Below, in pieces: positions 12,424 through 23,095 of a DNA stretch of 64,000 bases. Source of the stretch: Eledone cirrhosa (Eukaryota; Mollusca; Cephalopoda; Octopoda; Eledonidae); NCBI GenBank assembly GCA_964016885.1, contig OZ024759.1, positions 27,558,918 to 27,622,917 on the forward strand. The letters are read 5' to 3'. Under the pieces are notes generated by a model. It was not told where the DNA came from. It made no database searches and was given only the letters and a program-made list of their open reading frames with translations. Position numbers and translations under genes: made by a program. Positions within the stretch are counted from its first letter, which is position 1. The number at the start of each line of letters is the position of its first letter.

Positions 12424-15322
12424 TACATTATACACACATACATATACACATATATACATACATTATACACAGATACATCCATTCTGATACACACATGCAC
12501 GATACATACACACACATGCTAGCAGACACACACATTTATACACAGGCATGCATGCACACATGCAGACACATACACATATCCACAGGCCAACATATATCTA
12601 TATACAAATACCCACAACTGAAATGAAACCCATGTTTCTTGTTTAACTTCTCCAGTGCAGCTGTTACTCCAGAAATACCGTGTGGAGAAGATCACCAATT
12701 CCAAGAACCGTGCCTATGTTTTCGAGATCACCACACCAGACAGAAGACTCTGTCTTTCAGCCAATGAACAAAGAACTATGGATATGTTTGTATTCTTTCT
12801 ACAAATCCAGCGGAAACTAATACGGGATTTAACAGGTTAGTTCCTTCGTCTTCTTCTTCCTCTGATTCTCTTTCATCTACTTCCTTCGATTCTATTTCTT
12901 CTACTTCCTTCGATTCTATTTCTTCTTCTTCCTTCGATTCTCCTTCTGTTTCTCTTTCTTCTTTCTTCGATTCTCCTTCTTCTTGTTTCTCTTCTTCTAT
13001 TTCCTTCAATTACCTTTCTTCTTCCTCCTCCTCCAATTCTTTTTCTCCTTCCTCCTCCTCCAATTCTTTTTCTCCTTCCTCCTCCTCCAATTCTTTTTCT
13101 TCCACATCTTCCAATTCTTCTCCTTCACATTTTCGCACTTCAACACATCTGGAGACAATGTTCCTTCACATTTATATTTCATATTTCATTACACAACTAC
13201 TTTCATGTCTTCTGTCATACCTCCTATAACATTTTTGTCGTCAAAGGGAAATAATCTCTTAAGCATTTTTGTTCATATTTCGTAGTTTATAAATGGTAGA
13301 TGTTATTTTGACATAATACATAGGGCAAAGGGAGATAGTCAACAAAATAGACTTGCTTATGAAGAATTACACTCTATATTAATTTAAACTAAATTGAATT
13401 AAACCGAATCAAATCAATATTGTTGTATATTCACAACTGGCTTGAACATTTCAATGAAATTCTTTTCATTTATCTTTTTGTTTTAATATTTCACTTGAAC
13501 CATGGGGTTTCAAAATTCAAACAGTAATTTTTTAAATCCAGTATCTCTATATATATGTGTATTTGTATATGCATATTTATATATATATGTGTGTGAATAT
13601 GTGTGTGTATATGTATGTGCATATATATATATATATATATGTATACACAATATGTATGTGAATATATATGTGTTATTCTTGGTTATTCTCTTACATATGT
13701 ATATATATATATATATACATATATAGAAATAAACCCTACTTTAACCCTTTAGCATTTAAACCGGCCATATCCAGCCAGAATTCTCTCACCTCTTTCTGTT
13801 CAAACCACCCATAACCGGCCTCTCATACTAATGTTAAGGTATTGTTCTCAAAATAAATAATATCAAAATCTCATAGATTCGATATTATGTGAGGTAAATC
13901 CTTTACCCTGAAAATATGATAGTAAATATACAGTAATGTAAATGCTAAAGGGTTAAAATATTTGTTTGCTTCTCTGTTGCTCTAATTTCACTCCTTTCAT
14001 TCTTTTCTTATTTTTCTTTTTCTTCTTCCTCCTCTTTCTTCTTCTCTTCAAATCACTGTATTCTCATGGCTCCACTTAAAATTAACCCTCTGCTGGTCTT
14101 ACTCTACTTCTACCCAACAGACTAACATGGTGAGTTTCAAATCAGCTTGCTCACTAACACTGCTTTTCTTTTCTTTTGCATTTGTTTTTTCATTTGTTGC
14201 TTTTATTATTGTTTTGCTTGGATTGGCAGTACCGGTAGAGGGTCGGAGGCCATGCTTTGAAGCATAGAGTTACCTCCCTGATGATCTGAGTTCAAATCCT
14301 GCCGAGGTTAACTTTGCCTTTCATCCTTACGGGGTCGATAAAATAAAGTACCAGTAATGCACTAGGTAATTGCTGGCCTTGTGCCAAAAGTTGAAACAAT
14401 TATTTTTGTAGAGGGTCGGGCGCCATGCTTTCCAGCATAGAGTTACTTCGCTTTAAGGTCTGAGTTCAAATCCCGCCCAGGTTAACTTTGCCTTTCATCC
14501 TTACGGGGTTCGATAATGCACTGGGATCATTTAATCGACTTTCCTCTCCCCTTTAAATTGCTGGCCTTGTGCCTAAAGCAGAACTGTTGTTGTTGTTTTG
14601 TTTCTTTTATCAAATAAACAAACAATAAAAAGATTAATAAAAGAAATAAAAAACAATAAATAAAGTGGTAGTGCTGGTGTCACAACAAAAACTACCCAGC
14701 CCACCCTGTAATATGGTAGAGCTAGTGTCACAACAGTGCACCTGAGCATTGTACACAATAATTCTCATTATTATAAGCTGTTTGTTGGCAGCAAAAACTT
14801 CTCCTTTTTCCCTCCCACTCCTTGTTTTTGTTTTCCTCCTTCTCCTCCTCCTCCTCCAATGCTTGCAACAGTGTGACCTTCATTCAGTGCAATCACTGAC
14901 AAGATCACTGGTTATGTTATATATATATATATATATGTCTAACCCATGTTAGCGTGGAAAATGGACGTTAATCGAAGATGATGATGATGATGATATGTGT
15001 GTGTGTGTATATATATATGTGTATGTATGTATGTGCATGTATAGAATGGGGTCCAGGGTGGTGGGTGTCGATTGATTATTGAGTTGATAATAAATCACAA
15101 ATGAACAGAGTGCATTATATCATAGATCTGATATGAACCAGGACATAGCAAGCAGGAACCACAATAATGAGCAGGAGTGAGTGTGAGTGAGTGTTTGTGT
15201 GCATGAGAGTGTGTGTGTTTATGTAAGTGTATATGTATGTGTCTAAAATCAATTCTTTGAAAACCCTCTATATATCATCATCATCATCATTTTACTTCCG
15301 CTTTTCCCTGCTTGCAAGGGTG

Positions 15323-15403
<81 letters not shown>

Positions 15404-16845
15404 AATATATATAAGCAATGAGTTATTAAATTTGTTGATTATTCAACAAATTTAGTTTATAACAGATTAGAAGCGCTCAACAGATTTACTGCTTTCACCC
15501 TTAACAGGACCTTCTGAAACTAAAAAAAACAATCTATGAACGCAGAAGTAAATATTTCAAAAAACGTTACACACTATATATATACACATATACACACAGA
15601 CACAGATAGTGTCATAATTCAGACAGACAGACAGATATTATAAGGGCATCATGTCATAGCTTTGTGCCTCCATATATATATATATAACGGAGGAGTTGTG
15701 GTAAGGAACCAAATGGACTATAACGCACCAGAGTACTCATTACTTAGGGTAGTAGAGTGGGTAATAGGAGAAAGTATGACTCCGATGGCAGAGCTCAAGC
15801 CATTTCGACGGCTATTTCTGGACCTTAGTCATACTTTCTCCTATATATATATACACATAAAGACATATATTGATCATAATATATATATGTATTTACGAGA
15901 TGAAATTCAATTGTGTTCAAATCTGAGGTAAATTCCACAGATCTTAGAGATTAATATGATTCTATATTGCAGAGGACTATATTGTGGTACAACCAGAGAA
16001 TTCAGAGACTCTACGGCGTATTGGAGCAAGAGGATGCCCTTGTTTGCTCTATATCTCACCATATGGAGTCACTCTCGCTCTTCAGGTAAGTTTTCTTCTT
16101 CCTTCACATTGTTATTTTACTAAAGACACCTTTTAGTGGGCTAGTGTGTGTGTCTGTGTGGATAGGTGTGTCTGTGTGGACTGGTGTGTGTGTGTGTATG
16201 TGGACAGGTGTGTCAGTGTGTGGACTGGTGTGTGTGTGTATGTGGACAGGTGTGTCTGTGTGGACTGGTGTGTGTGTGTATGTGGACAGGTGTGTCAGTG
16301 TGTGTGGGTGGACAGCTGTGTCTGTGTGTGCATATATGTGGACAGGAGTGTGTGTGTATGTGGAAAGATTGTGTCAGTGTGTGTGTTTGTGTGAGAACGT
16401 GTGTGTTTGTGTATGTAGAAATCATTATTGGATTGGCAGTATCGGTAGAGGGTTGGACGCCATGCTTTGCAGCACAGTTACGTCTCTTTACGGACTGAGT
16501 TCAAATCCCGCCGAGGTTGACTTTGCCTTTCATCTTTTTGGGGGTCGATAAAGTAAAGTACCAGTAATACACTGGGATAATTGCTGGCCTTGTGCCAAAA
16601 GTAGAAACAATTATTATTATTGAGGTTCGTGGATTGGCAGTAGAATCGGTAGAGTGTTAGACAACATGCTTTGTGGCATAGAGTTTCGGCCCTTTACATT
16701 CTGAGTTCAAATCCCACCGAGGTTAACTTTGCCTTTCATCCTTACAGGGAGTTGATAAAATAAAACACCAGTAATGCACTGAGGTCGATTTAATCGACTT
16801 TCCCCTCTCCCCCCAAATTGCTGGCCTTCTGCCTAAATCAGAAAC

Positions 16846-16882
<37 letters not shown>

Positions 16883-19800
16883 GTTGACTTTTTTCTAGGG
16901 ATCACTCCGAGTTCTAGCCCAGTGGCCTTTAAAAAGCATTCGCTGCTATGAAAGTTCCTGCCAAGGACAATTCTCATTGGAAGCTGGTCGTGTTGCTCCG
17001 ATGGGGGATGGATTATACATTTTTAACACCCAACCTGGTGATGATGACCGCTTATATGACTTGTTAGACAGACATGTGGTCAATGCTTTACAAAAAATAC
17101 GGGTAAGAAAAATCCAACTGTTTTTTTTTTTTACTCTCTTAACGCATTTAAACCAGCTGCATCCGGCCAGAATTTCCTCAACTCTTTCTACACGAACTGG
17201 CTGTATCCAGTAGCTCATACTGATGTTAACCCTTTACAATTTACATTACTCTATATTTACTATTGTATTTTCACAGTAAAGGCTTTACCTCACGTAATTA
17301 TCTCACATAATAGCGAATCTACGGGATTTTGATAGTATTTATTTTGTGAACAATACCTTAACATCAGTATGAACGGACAGTTATGCTAGTTTGAACAGAA
17401 AGAGGTGAGAGAATTCTGGCCGGATATGACTGGTTTAAATGCTAAAGGGTTAAGGTATTGTTCTCAAAATGAATAATATCAAAATCTCATAGATTCGATA
17501 TTATGTGAGATAATTATGTGAAGGAGCCTTATGTGAAAATATAGAGTAATGTAAATGCTAAAGGGTTAACCCTTTGGCATTTAAATCAGCTGTATCCAGC
17601 CGGAATTCTCTCACATCTTTCTGCTCAAACTGGCTGTAACCAGCTGCTCATACTGATGTATATTTATATGTATATACACTACGGGTACAAGCCAAAGCTG
17701 AAGCATATAGACAATATGCCCCCACCCGCTCCCACTGCAAAGTGGACGTGTAGGTGCAACGGCAAAAAAGCACCCAGCACTCACTGTAAATGAGGTTGGT
17801 GTTAGGAAGGGCATCCAGCTGTAGAAATCAAGCCAGAATCAGTTCCCGTATGATCAAGACAAGGTCAGCCAACTGGACACTGCCCACAACAGGACAACCC
17901 GTCTAACCCATGCTAGCGTGGAAGAACGGACATAAAATGGTGATGATGATGATATATATAAATATATGTATATATATATATATGTATGTATGTATATATA
18001 TATATGTATGTATGTATATATATATTTATTATCTTCTGAAGATCTCAAGGGTGAAAGGAGCGATTCTTTGCTTAAATTTTAATCTGTTCTTATAATAAAT
18101 ATTTGCTCTATAGGTTTTTAGATATTTATATATATAATCCTTATCGAGCCCTCTTCGGATTTTAGTCTTCACATTTATTATTAATATATATATATATATA
18201 TATATACTAGGTAGCATCAAAAAGTTCCCGGATTAGTTATGTTTAAAAACTAATATAATTACCTAAGTTTTAATATTATCTCCTTCGAAATAGTCATCTT
18301 AAACAGCAATATACCAGTCCCAGTGTTCCTGTCACTTTTGGAATCTGGCCTGGAAGTCGTTTTACTTCAGCAAATCAAGGACCATCTGCAATTCACAATG
18401 GATCTCGACAACGCTGTTAAAATGGTGACCTTTGAAAAATGGTGACCTTTGGAAAAATGGTGACCTTTGAAAAATGGTGACCTCGACAACGCTGTTAAAA
18501 TGGTGACCTTTAAGCTGCATTTTTGGCTTAATCCTTTAGCATTTAAACCTCTTTCTGTTCAAACTGGCTGCTTATCCAACATTAAGGTATTGTTCTCAAA
18601 ATAAATGATATCAAAATCTCATAGATTCGATATTATGTGAGATAATTATGTAAGATAAAGCCTTTACCATGAAAATACAATAGTATATATAGAGTAATGT
18701 AAATGCTAAAGAATTAAAGAAGAGATGGAAGTCCGCAGTTGCCGAATCTGGCAAATAGGGCGAGTGTGGAAGTGATACAATAGTGTTTTTGATGAGAAAC
18801 TCATGAGTGAGGAGAGCTCGGTGTCAGGGTGTCATCATGAAGAATCCAATTCTTCACGCTCCACACATCCAGCCGCTTTCGTCGAACATCTTCCCTCAAA
18901 CACCTAGCAGTAGAACTCTCGATTGACGATCTGGCCCTGGGGATTAAATTCTCAATGCACAATACGCGGATATCGAAAAACACGACGAGCATGCTCTGAA
19001 TTGAGCTGCGGCTTTTGAAGCGCCCGTGCTACTTGAAACATTGTGTATGACCCATTACCTCGTCGCTGTTTAGTTATTGTAACCACTCTTTACATCAACT
19101 TTATCCTCTCATCACTTTGTAAAAGTCTGGGGAGATCAGCTACACATACACATTATATATTGTTTTGCTTTGTTTTTCCACCTCTAACAGCCTGGTCAAC
19201 AAATTGCTCACCAAATTGAAGAATATGCCACAGAAACCAAGCAGCTTCAATCCCTCACACAGTTCTCCATCTGTACACAACACCAAGAAGAGATACCTCG
19301 AATTTTACAGGAAAACTGGAATCTCATTTTACCATCTTTCGGTAACTATTCCTTTCTACTGGTTTACCGGTTACCATTATTTGCTGCTGTTGATGATGAT
19401 GATGATAAGCATCACCATTTCATTCCTATTTTCCATGCTTGGGTGGTGGTGGTGGTGGCGGCATTCATCTTCTTCTCTCTCTCCTCCTGCTGTTTCCTTC
19501 TTTCCCCTCCTCCTCTTTCTTCTTCTCCTGCTTCTTTCTCCTCCTCCTCCTTCTTTCTTCCTTCTCCTTTTCTTCTTTCTGTTCCTCCTTGTTCCTTCTC
19601 CTCTGAGTTGTTATTCCTTCCATATATTTCAGATATCAGCCGACGTACATCCTCTTCCATCACAGTACCGGCACGGCCACCCCTCAATCGGCCAGACTTT
19701 CTTGCCAAGTAAGTTGGAATTGGTATTTTTAATTCACTTGTATCGCGGTACAATGACCTCCCCCTAGTGTTGGAGACACAATGACCTCCCCCTAGTGTTG

Positions 19801-21940
19801 GTGATACAATGACCTCCCCCTAGTGTTGGAGACACAATGACCTCCCCCTAGTGTTGGAGACACAATGACCTCCCCCTAGTGTTGGTGATACAATGACCTC
19901 CCCCTAGTGTTGGTGATACAATGACCTCCCTAGTGTTGGTGACACAATGACCTCCCCCTAGTGTTGGTGACACAATGACCTCCCCCTAGTGTTGGAGACA
20001 CAATGACCTCCCCCTAGTGTTGGTGATACAATGACCTCCCCCTAGTGTTGGTGACACAATGACCTCCCTAGTGTTGGTGACACAATGACCTCCCCCTAGT
20101 GTTGGTGACACAATGACCTCCCCCTAGTGTTGGTGACACAATGACCTCCCTAGTGTTGGTGACACAATGACCTCCCCCTAGTGTTGGTGACACAATGACC
20201 TCCCTCGTAGATTTAATATTATGTAAGATAAACCTTTACTGTGAAAATACAATAGTAAATATAGAGTAATGTAAATGCTAAAGGGTTAACCCTTTCCTGA
20301 CTGTATTTCTATGAAAGAGTTAATGAATTTTTTGAGTGATCTACCACTAAAATGATTAATTATTTCATTAAGACAGTAACTTAAATGGTTCATATATAAT
20401 ATTATGTTGGAAGATTTTAATTTAAATACGAACCCTTTAACTTAAATAGGAACCCTTTAATTTAAATACGAACCCTTTAATTAAAATAGGAACACTTTGA
20501 TTTAAATAGGAACCCCTTGATTTAAATGGGAACATTTTAAAGATCTTATTCTTATTGTTCTTTCTCTTTGTCTTCTGTTTGTGTAGCTTCAGCAGCGGTC
20601 AGCTACCCCCACCTCTACCAATACGTTCCATGAACACGACATCAACAGAGGTCCTTACTTCTTCACCGGAAGCATTTGCCCCAGATTTCCGATCACTTCG
20701 TCTGAAATCACCCAACGGAGAGGTTCCCCGTGATGTCGGCAGCCCTCTCGACAATTCCAATCAAAGCGTTCCTGATTTTGTCTCAGTCAGTCGTACTGGC
20801 TACATGTACCCCGTTGGTCAGCAGGTGTTAAGACATTCCCAGAGTCTCTCCAGTCCAGAGCAGGACTCACTCCTAAACGTTTTTGAGTCTTCGCCAGAGA
20901 ACAACGAGGGCTATTTGACTGCTTGTTTGAAAAAGAAGAACACGTCGGATGAAACTTCGACAACAGAGGCAGCAGCGAGCAATTCTGAGAGCAATAATCT
21001 CAATAAATCCCAAAACAGCACACGACGACGAAGCAGGTTAAGATCACGTAGTTGTGAAGACCTGAATTCCTACATTAAAATGTCTGCTTTGAAAGGATCA
21101 GATCCTTCAACTCTGGAATCTAAGGCAGAACCGAAAAAGGAGAACAAAGAAAGTAAATACAACAACCCACCTGTGCCTTTCCCCCGACTTCAGAATCTCC
21201 GCAACAGTCTCTACTGTGACAGCAATGGGCTCAGCAACTACCGAACTGCATCCGTCTACTATGGAAACATTACCAAAAAGAAAAATGGTGTTTACGAACC
21301 GGCAAATCCAGGTGTTTCCGAACTCCGGCAGATCTTCGACGGTGGGGTCAAGAAGATGCGTAAATCTGTTTCGAATCCGAATTTCTTCAACATCTCCACT
21401 AAGGACAACTCGGTGTGTCCGATGGCGTTCGCTCCGGAGCCCAGCCCGCTCGGATCCAGCAACAAGAACAAATCCACCCACAAGTCCTGGAGAAACTTGT
21501 TCACGGATCGGCGGCGCAGGTCGAACCAAGACAACCAACAAAACAACAACAACAACCACAAAAACAACAACAACAACAACAACAACAATAACAACAATAA
21601 CACCACCACTACAACGACGGCAACAACAACATCAAACACCAACAGCAATTCCTCGGCAGCTGCCGAAGAAGGCCACTACTTGAACGAATCCGCCATTTTA
21701 CGCCCCTTGAACAAAGGTCGATCAAGCAGCTTCAGTAAGAAGTCCTCCCAAAACTATCACGCTACTAGTTCCCAAATGACAGATACCTACGGCACTGGAG
21801 GTATGCGAGGTGTCCGAATGACGCCGAAAACACGATCTTACCGAAGACTGAAAAGCGAGAGTAGTGCTTCCTTTGGCAATAATAAATCTCCATTAAAAGA
21901 AGCCACTCCGCCGCTTGCATCTGTAGAATCTCTCTGTTGA
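11409..21940 (+). CDS. DOK/IRS-family adaptor gene (PH + IRS-type PTB), 5' end missing, 7 exons
   Basis: Seven exons (11409-11565, 12656-12835, 15973-16085, 16899-17102, 19191-19341, 19633-19708, 20587-21940) join in one frame with GT-AG borders and phases 1,1,0,0,1,2, giving about 740 residues. Exons 1-2 form a PH domain (WRLKYFILKK, then AYVFEITTPDRRLCLS); the usual C-terminal PH tryptophan is not evident. Exons 3-4 form an IRS-type PTB domain with the hallmarks QWPLKSIRCY, GQFSLEAGR and GLYIFNT. The last exon is a disordered tail rich in Ser and Asn, with an SH3-type PPLPIR and Tyr-x-Asn motifs (YYGN, HYLNES) that suit Grb2-like SH2 domains. Such adaptors dock on activated receptor tyrosine kinases at the membrane. 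The reading frame is open from the first acceptor, so an upstream first exon is likely; Met at 11433 is the alternative start. The family is clear, but DOK versus IRS subtype is not settled. Confidence 0.82.
11697..11990. mobile_element. Fold-back element in adaptor intron
   Basis: Arms of about 85 bp (agttgcagatgttaaagtcc ... tgacagtggccac) at 11697-11782 and its inverse at 11898-11987, around a 115-bp centre. It starts 130 bp after exon 1. Confidence 0.7.
12350..12480. repeat. (TA)n/(CA)n microsatellite
   Basis: In the intron between adaptor exons 1 and 2. Confidence 0.9.
12656..12835 (+). CDS. Adaptor exon 2 (PH domain, second half)
   Basis: The acceptor is cttctccag/TGCAG and the donor AACAG/GTTAGT; phase 1 in and out, 180 bp. 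It encodes QKYRVEKIT, AYVFEITTP and the C-terminal helix around MFVFFLQIQRKLI. The phase matches exon 1 exactly. Confidence 0.82.
12845..13120. repeat. Pyrimidine-rich repeats after exon 2
   Basis: ttccttcgattctatttctt (about 30-bp unit) and then cctcctcctccaattctttt (27-bp unit, three copies). Confidence 0.8.
13741..13956. mobile_element. TTAA-flanked MITE (piggyBac-like), intact copy
   Basis: 216 bp bounded by TTAACCCTTTAGCATTTA and its exact inverse TAAATGCTAAAGGGTTAA. The TTAA at both ends suggests a piggyBac-type target duplication. At least ten relatives occur in the window. Confidence 0.75.
14220..14582 (+). mobile_element. Two OR2-like SINEs in tandem
   Basis: 14220-14398 is full length with head gattggcagtaccggtagag; 14408-14582 starts at gtagagggtcgg. 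Both carry the B box and the ctggccttgtgcc tail. Confidence 0.7.
15322..15400. repeat. (TA)n microsatellite
   Basis: Follows a reversed LINE 3' tail (tcatcatcat...ttccctgcttgcaagggt) at 15278-15328. Confidence 0.85.
15763..15852. repeat. Small inverted-repeat element
   Basis: ataggagaaagtatgact and agtcatactttctcctat form 18-bp inverted ends of a 90-bp unit next to (TA)n. Confidence 0.6.
15973..16085 (+). CDS. Adaptor exon 3 (start of PTB domain)
   Basis: The acceptor is atattgcag/AGGAC and the donor CTTCAG/GTAAGT; phase 1 in, 0 out. It encodes EDYIVVQPENSETLRRIG and LLYISPYGVTLALQ, the first strands of the IRS-type PTB fold, directly after the PH domain as in DOK7 and IRS proteins. Confidence 0.85.
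16140..16425. repeat. GT-rich minisatellite
   Basis: Repeats of tgtggacaggtgtgtctgtg and tgtggactggtgtgtgtgtg beginning 55 bp after the exon 3 donor. Confidence 0.8.
16430..16860 (+). mobile_element. Two OR2-like SINEs in tandem
   Basis: 16430-16620 and 16628-16850, the second with a (TTA)n tail ending at the pyrimidine tract of adaptor exon 4. The SINE tail thus borders a splice acceptor at 16898. Confidence 0.7.
16899..17102 (+). CDS. Adaptor exon 4 (PTB core)
   Basis: The acceptor is ttttctag/GGATCA and the donor CGG/GTAAGA; phase 0 in and out, 68 codons. It carries the signature WPLKSIRCYESSCQGQFSLE then AGR, the phosphotyrosine-peptide pocket arginines, and the C-terminal helix LYDLLDRHVVNALQK. 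This is the strongest homology in the gene. Confidence 0.9.
17139..17660. mobile_element. Nested TTAA MITE cluster
   Basis: An outer copy (17139-17225 and 17454-17569) is split at its internal TTAA by an inverted copy (17226-17453), and a third, truncated copy (17566-17658) shares the outer TTAA end. Confidence 0.75.
17690..17955 (+). mobile_element. SINE-like element with (ATG)n tail
   Basis: gtgtaggtgcaacggcaaaa, ggttggtgttaggaagggca and cccatgctagcgtggaagaa, then (GAT)n and (TA)n. It lies in the adaptor intron between exons 4 and 5. Confidence 0.6.
18205..18995 (-). pseudogene. mariner transposase remnant split by a TTAA MITE
   Basis: Minus-strand frames read MLVVFFDIRVLCIENLIPRA, NWILHDDTLTP, then KGHHFNSVVEI and FQKW/HWD..I..DYFEGDN-like pieces, the end of a mariner transposase. 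Bases 18528-18717 are a TTAA MITE inserted within it. A short ggtgaccttt repeat interrupts the 18420-18510 part. The element is inactive. Confidence 0.75.
19191..19341 (+). CDS. Adaptor exon 5 (linker)
   Basis: The acceptor is cctctaacag/CCTGG and the donor TTCG/GTAACT; phase 0 in, 1 out. It encodes a Gln/Glu-rich helical segment (QQIAHQIEEYATETKQLQSL) ending ENWNLILPSF. I recognise no domain; phase continuity and open frame support it. Confidence 0.7.
19633..19708 (+). CDS. Adaptor exon 6 (linker)
   Basis: The acceptor is atatttcag/ATATC and the donor GCCAA/GTAAGT; phase 1 in, 2 out. It encodes a basic, Ser/Pro-rich stretch (DISRRTSSSITVPARPPLNR). The upstream intron is strongly pyrimidine-rich (19455-19630). 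Confidence 0.7.
19755..20208. repeat. 28-bp minisatellite in adaptor intron
   Basis: Unit acaatgacctccccctagtg + ttggtgac, about 16 copies with gtgac/agac/gata variants and some units lacking cccc. Confidence 0.9.
20214..20289. mobile_element. TTAA MITE, right-end fragment
   Basis: Right third of the MITE ending aaatgctaaagggttaa, following the 28-bp minisatellite in the adaptor's last intron. Confidence 0.6.
20398..20545. repeat. About 21-bp tandem repeat
   Basis: aatttaaatacgaacccttt units, six copies with drift, just before the last adaptor exon; similar atttaaattggaa sequence is at 8320-8500. Confidence 0.75.
20575..20597 (+). promoter_or_regulatory. Triple in-frame 3' splice acceptor of the adaptor's last exon
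   Basis: Three AGs (20585-6, 20591-2, 20594-5) follow a long pyrimidine tract. Their spacings of 6 and 3 bases keep the reading frame, and in each case the first base after the AG is C, so use of any one would add or drop one to three residues only. Confidence 0.55.
20587..21940 (+). CDS. Adaptor last exon (tyrosine/proline tail, poly-Asn)
   Basis: Phase 2 in, stop TGA at 21938-21940, 451 codons including the stop. The tail has PPLPIR (SH3 class II type), VPFPRL, and tyrosines in GYMYPV, EGYLTA, VYYGN, GVYEPA, GHYLNE and RSYRRL. YYGN and HYLNE fit the pTyr-x-Asn rule of Grb2 SH2. A CAA/AAC run at 21535-21600 codes a poly-Asn/Thr stretch, a likely length-variable slippage region. A basic Arg/Ser block (TRRRSRLRSRSCED) precedes it. 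Confidence 0.85.
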
Positions 21941-21972
21941 CACCATTTCTTCCATCATGTACGATGGGTAAG

Positions 21973-22013
<41 letters not shown>

Positions 22014-22107
22014 AACAATGTATGAAGCCAAATTTCTAGCTTCTGAAACGTGGAGAATATATGTATTTATAAGTATAAAGAAAGTGCTTTATACTTATAT
22101 ATATATA

Positions 22108-22185
22108 CAGGGCGTCCTAAAAAAAATGTATAGACACTTCAACAGCATTCTAATAAATATGTGTATATATTTTTGGGGGGACAGC

Positions 22186-22240
<55 letters not shown>

Positions 22241-22313
22241 GGGTATCCCCAAAAATGTATAAACACTTCAACAGCATTCTAATAAATGTATATACATTTT
22301 TGGGGGACACCCT

Positions 22314-22370
<57 letters not shown>

Positions 22371-22444
22371 GGTGTCCCAAAAAATGTACAAACACTTCAA
22401 CAACATTCTAAAAAATATGTGTATATATTTTATGGGATACCCTG
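22108..22444. mobile_element. Three tiny mariner-type MITEs separated by (TA)n
   Basis: Copies at 22108-22188, 22239-22314 and 22368-22444. Each is about 76-81 bp, starting cagggtgtcccaaaaaatgt-like and ending with its inverse tttttgggggacaccctg, with (TA)n on each side. Confidence 0.7.
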
Positions 22445-23095
22445 TGTATGTATATATATATACATACACAAACAACTGTATGTATATATATATATATATA
22501 CATACAGAAACAACTGTATGTGGAGGTGTTTGTACATATGTGCATTTATGAGAGTGTTTGAGTGTGTGCGTGCAAGTGTTTGCATGAGTCTGTCTATAAA
22601 CATGTGCATGTATGCGAGCAATTGAAAAGCACTTGTATGTGCATACGTGTTTGCACGAGTCTGTTTGTACATAGGTGCATGGATGAGAGCATTTGTGTGT
22701 GTGTGTGCGTATGAGGCTATTTGTATATATGTAGTTGTATGTGAGCATCTGTGTGTATGGGTATATGTGAGCATGTGTGTGTATGGGCATATGTGAGTAT
22801 GCATGCTTTCTCCTCTATCACCCTCTCCCTTCCAAATTCTAACCTGGATCCCAAATAAACAGAAGAAGAAAAAGAAGAAGAAGAAGAAGAAGAAGAAGAA
22901 AAAAAAAAAGAAAATGTAATAATGTAATAATAAAGAAACTGCTGTAAAAAACAAGTAGAAATATATTCAGAACCTTATTAACTCTGCTGGTCTCTCTCTG
23001 TCTCTCTATCTCTGTGTGTATCATCATCATCATCATCTTTTACGTCCACTTTTCCCTGCTGGCAAGGGTGGGACGGGAACTGAGTCTGGCTTGAT
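22445..23095. repeat. (TG)n, (GAA)n and a reversed LINE tail
   Basis: Degenerate TG-rich sequence to 22800, gaagaagaag at 22860-22912, then (ATC)n with ttttccctgctggcaagggt at 23020-23085, a minus-strand LINE 3' end. No gene seen. Confidence 0.7.

Noticed and set aside
16435..16520. tRNA genes at SINE heads
   Set aside because: A and B boxes are present but the sequences do not fold as cloverleaf tRNAs and continue into SINE bodies.
19165..19767. 200-codon ORF across adaptor exons 5-6
   Set aside because: It reads a different frame from the supported exons and runs through a CT-rich intron.
21107..21683. Overlapping ORFs within the adaptor tail exon
   Set aside because: Shadows of the CAA repeat and the supported frame.
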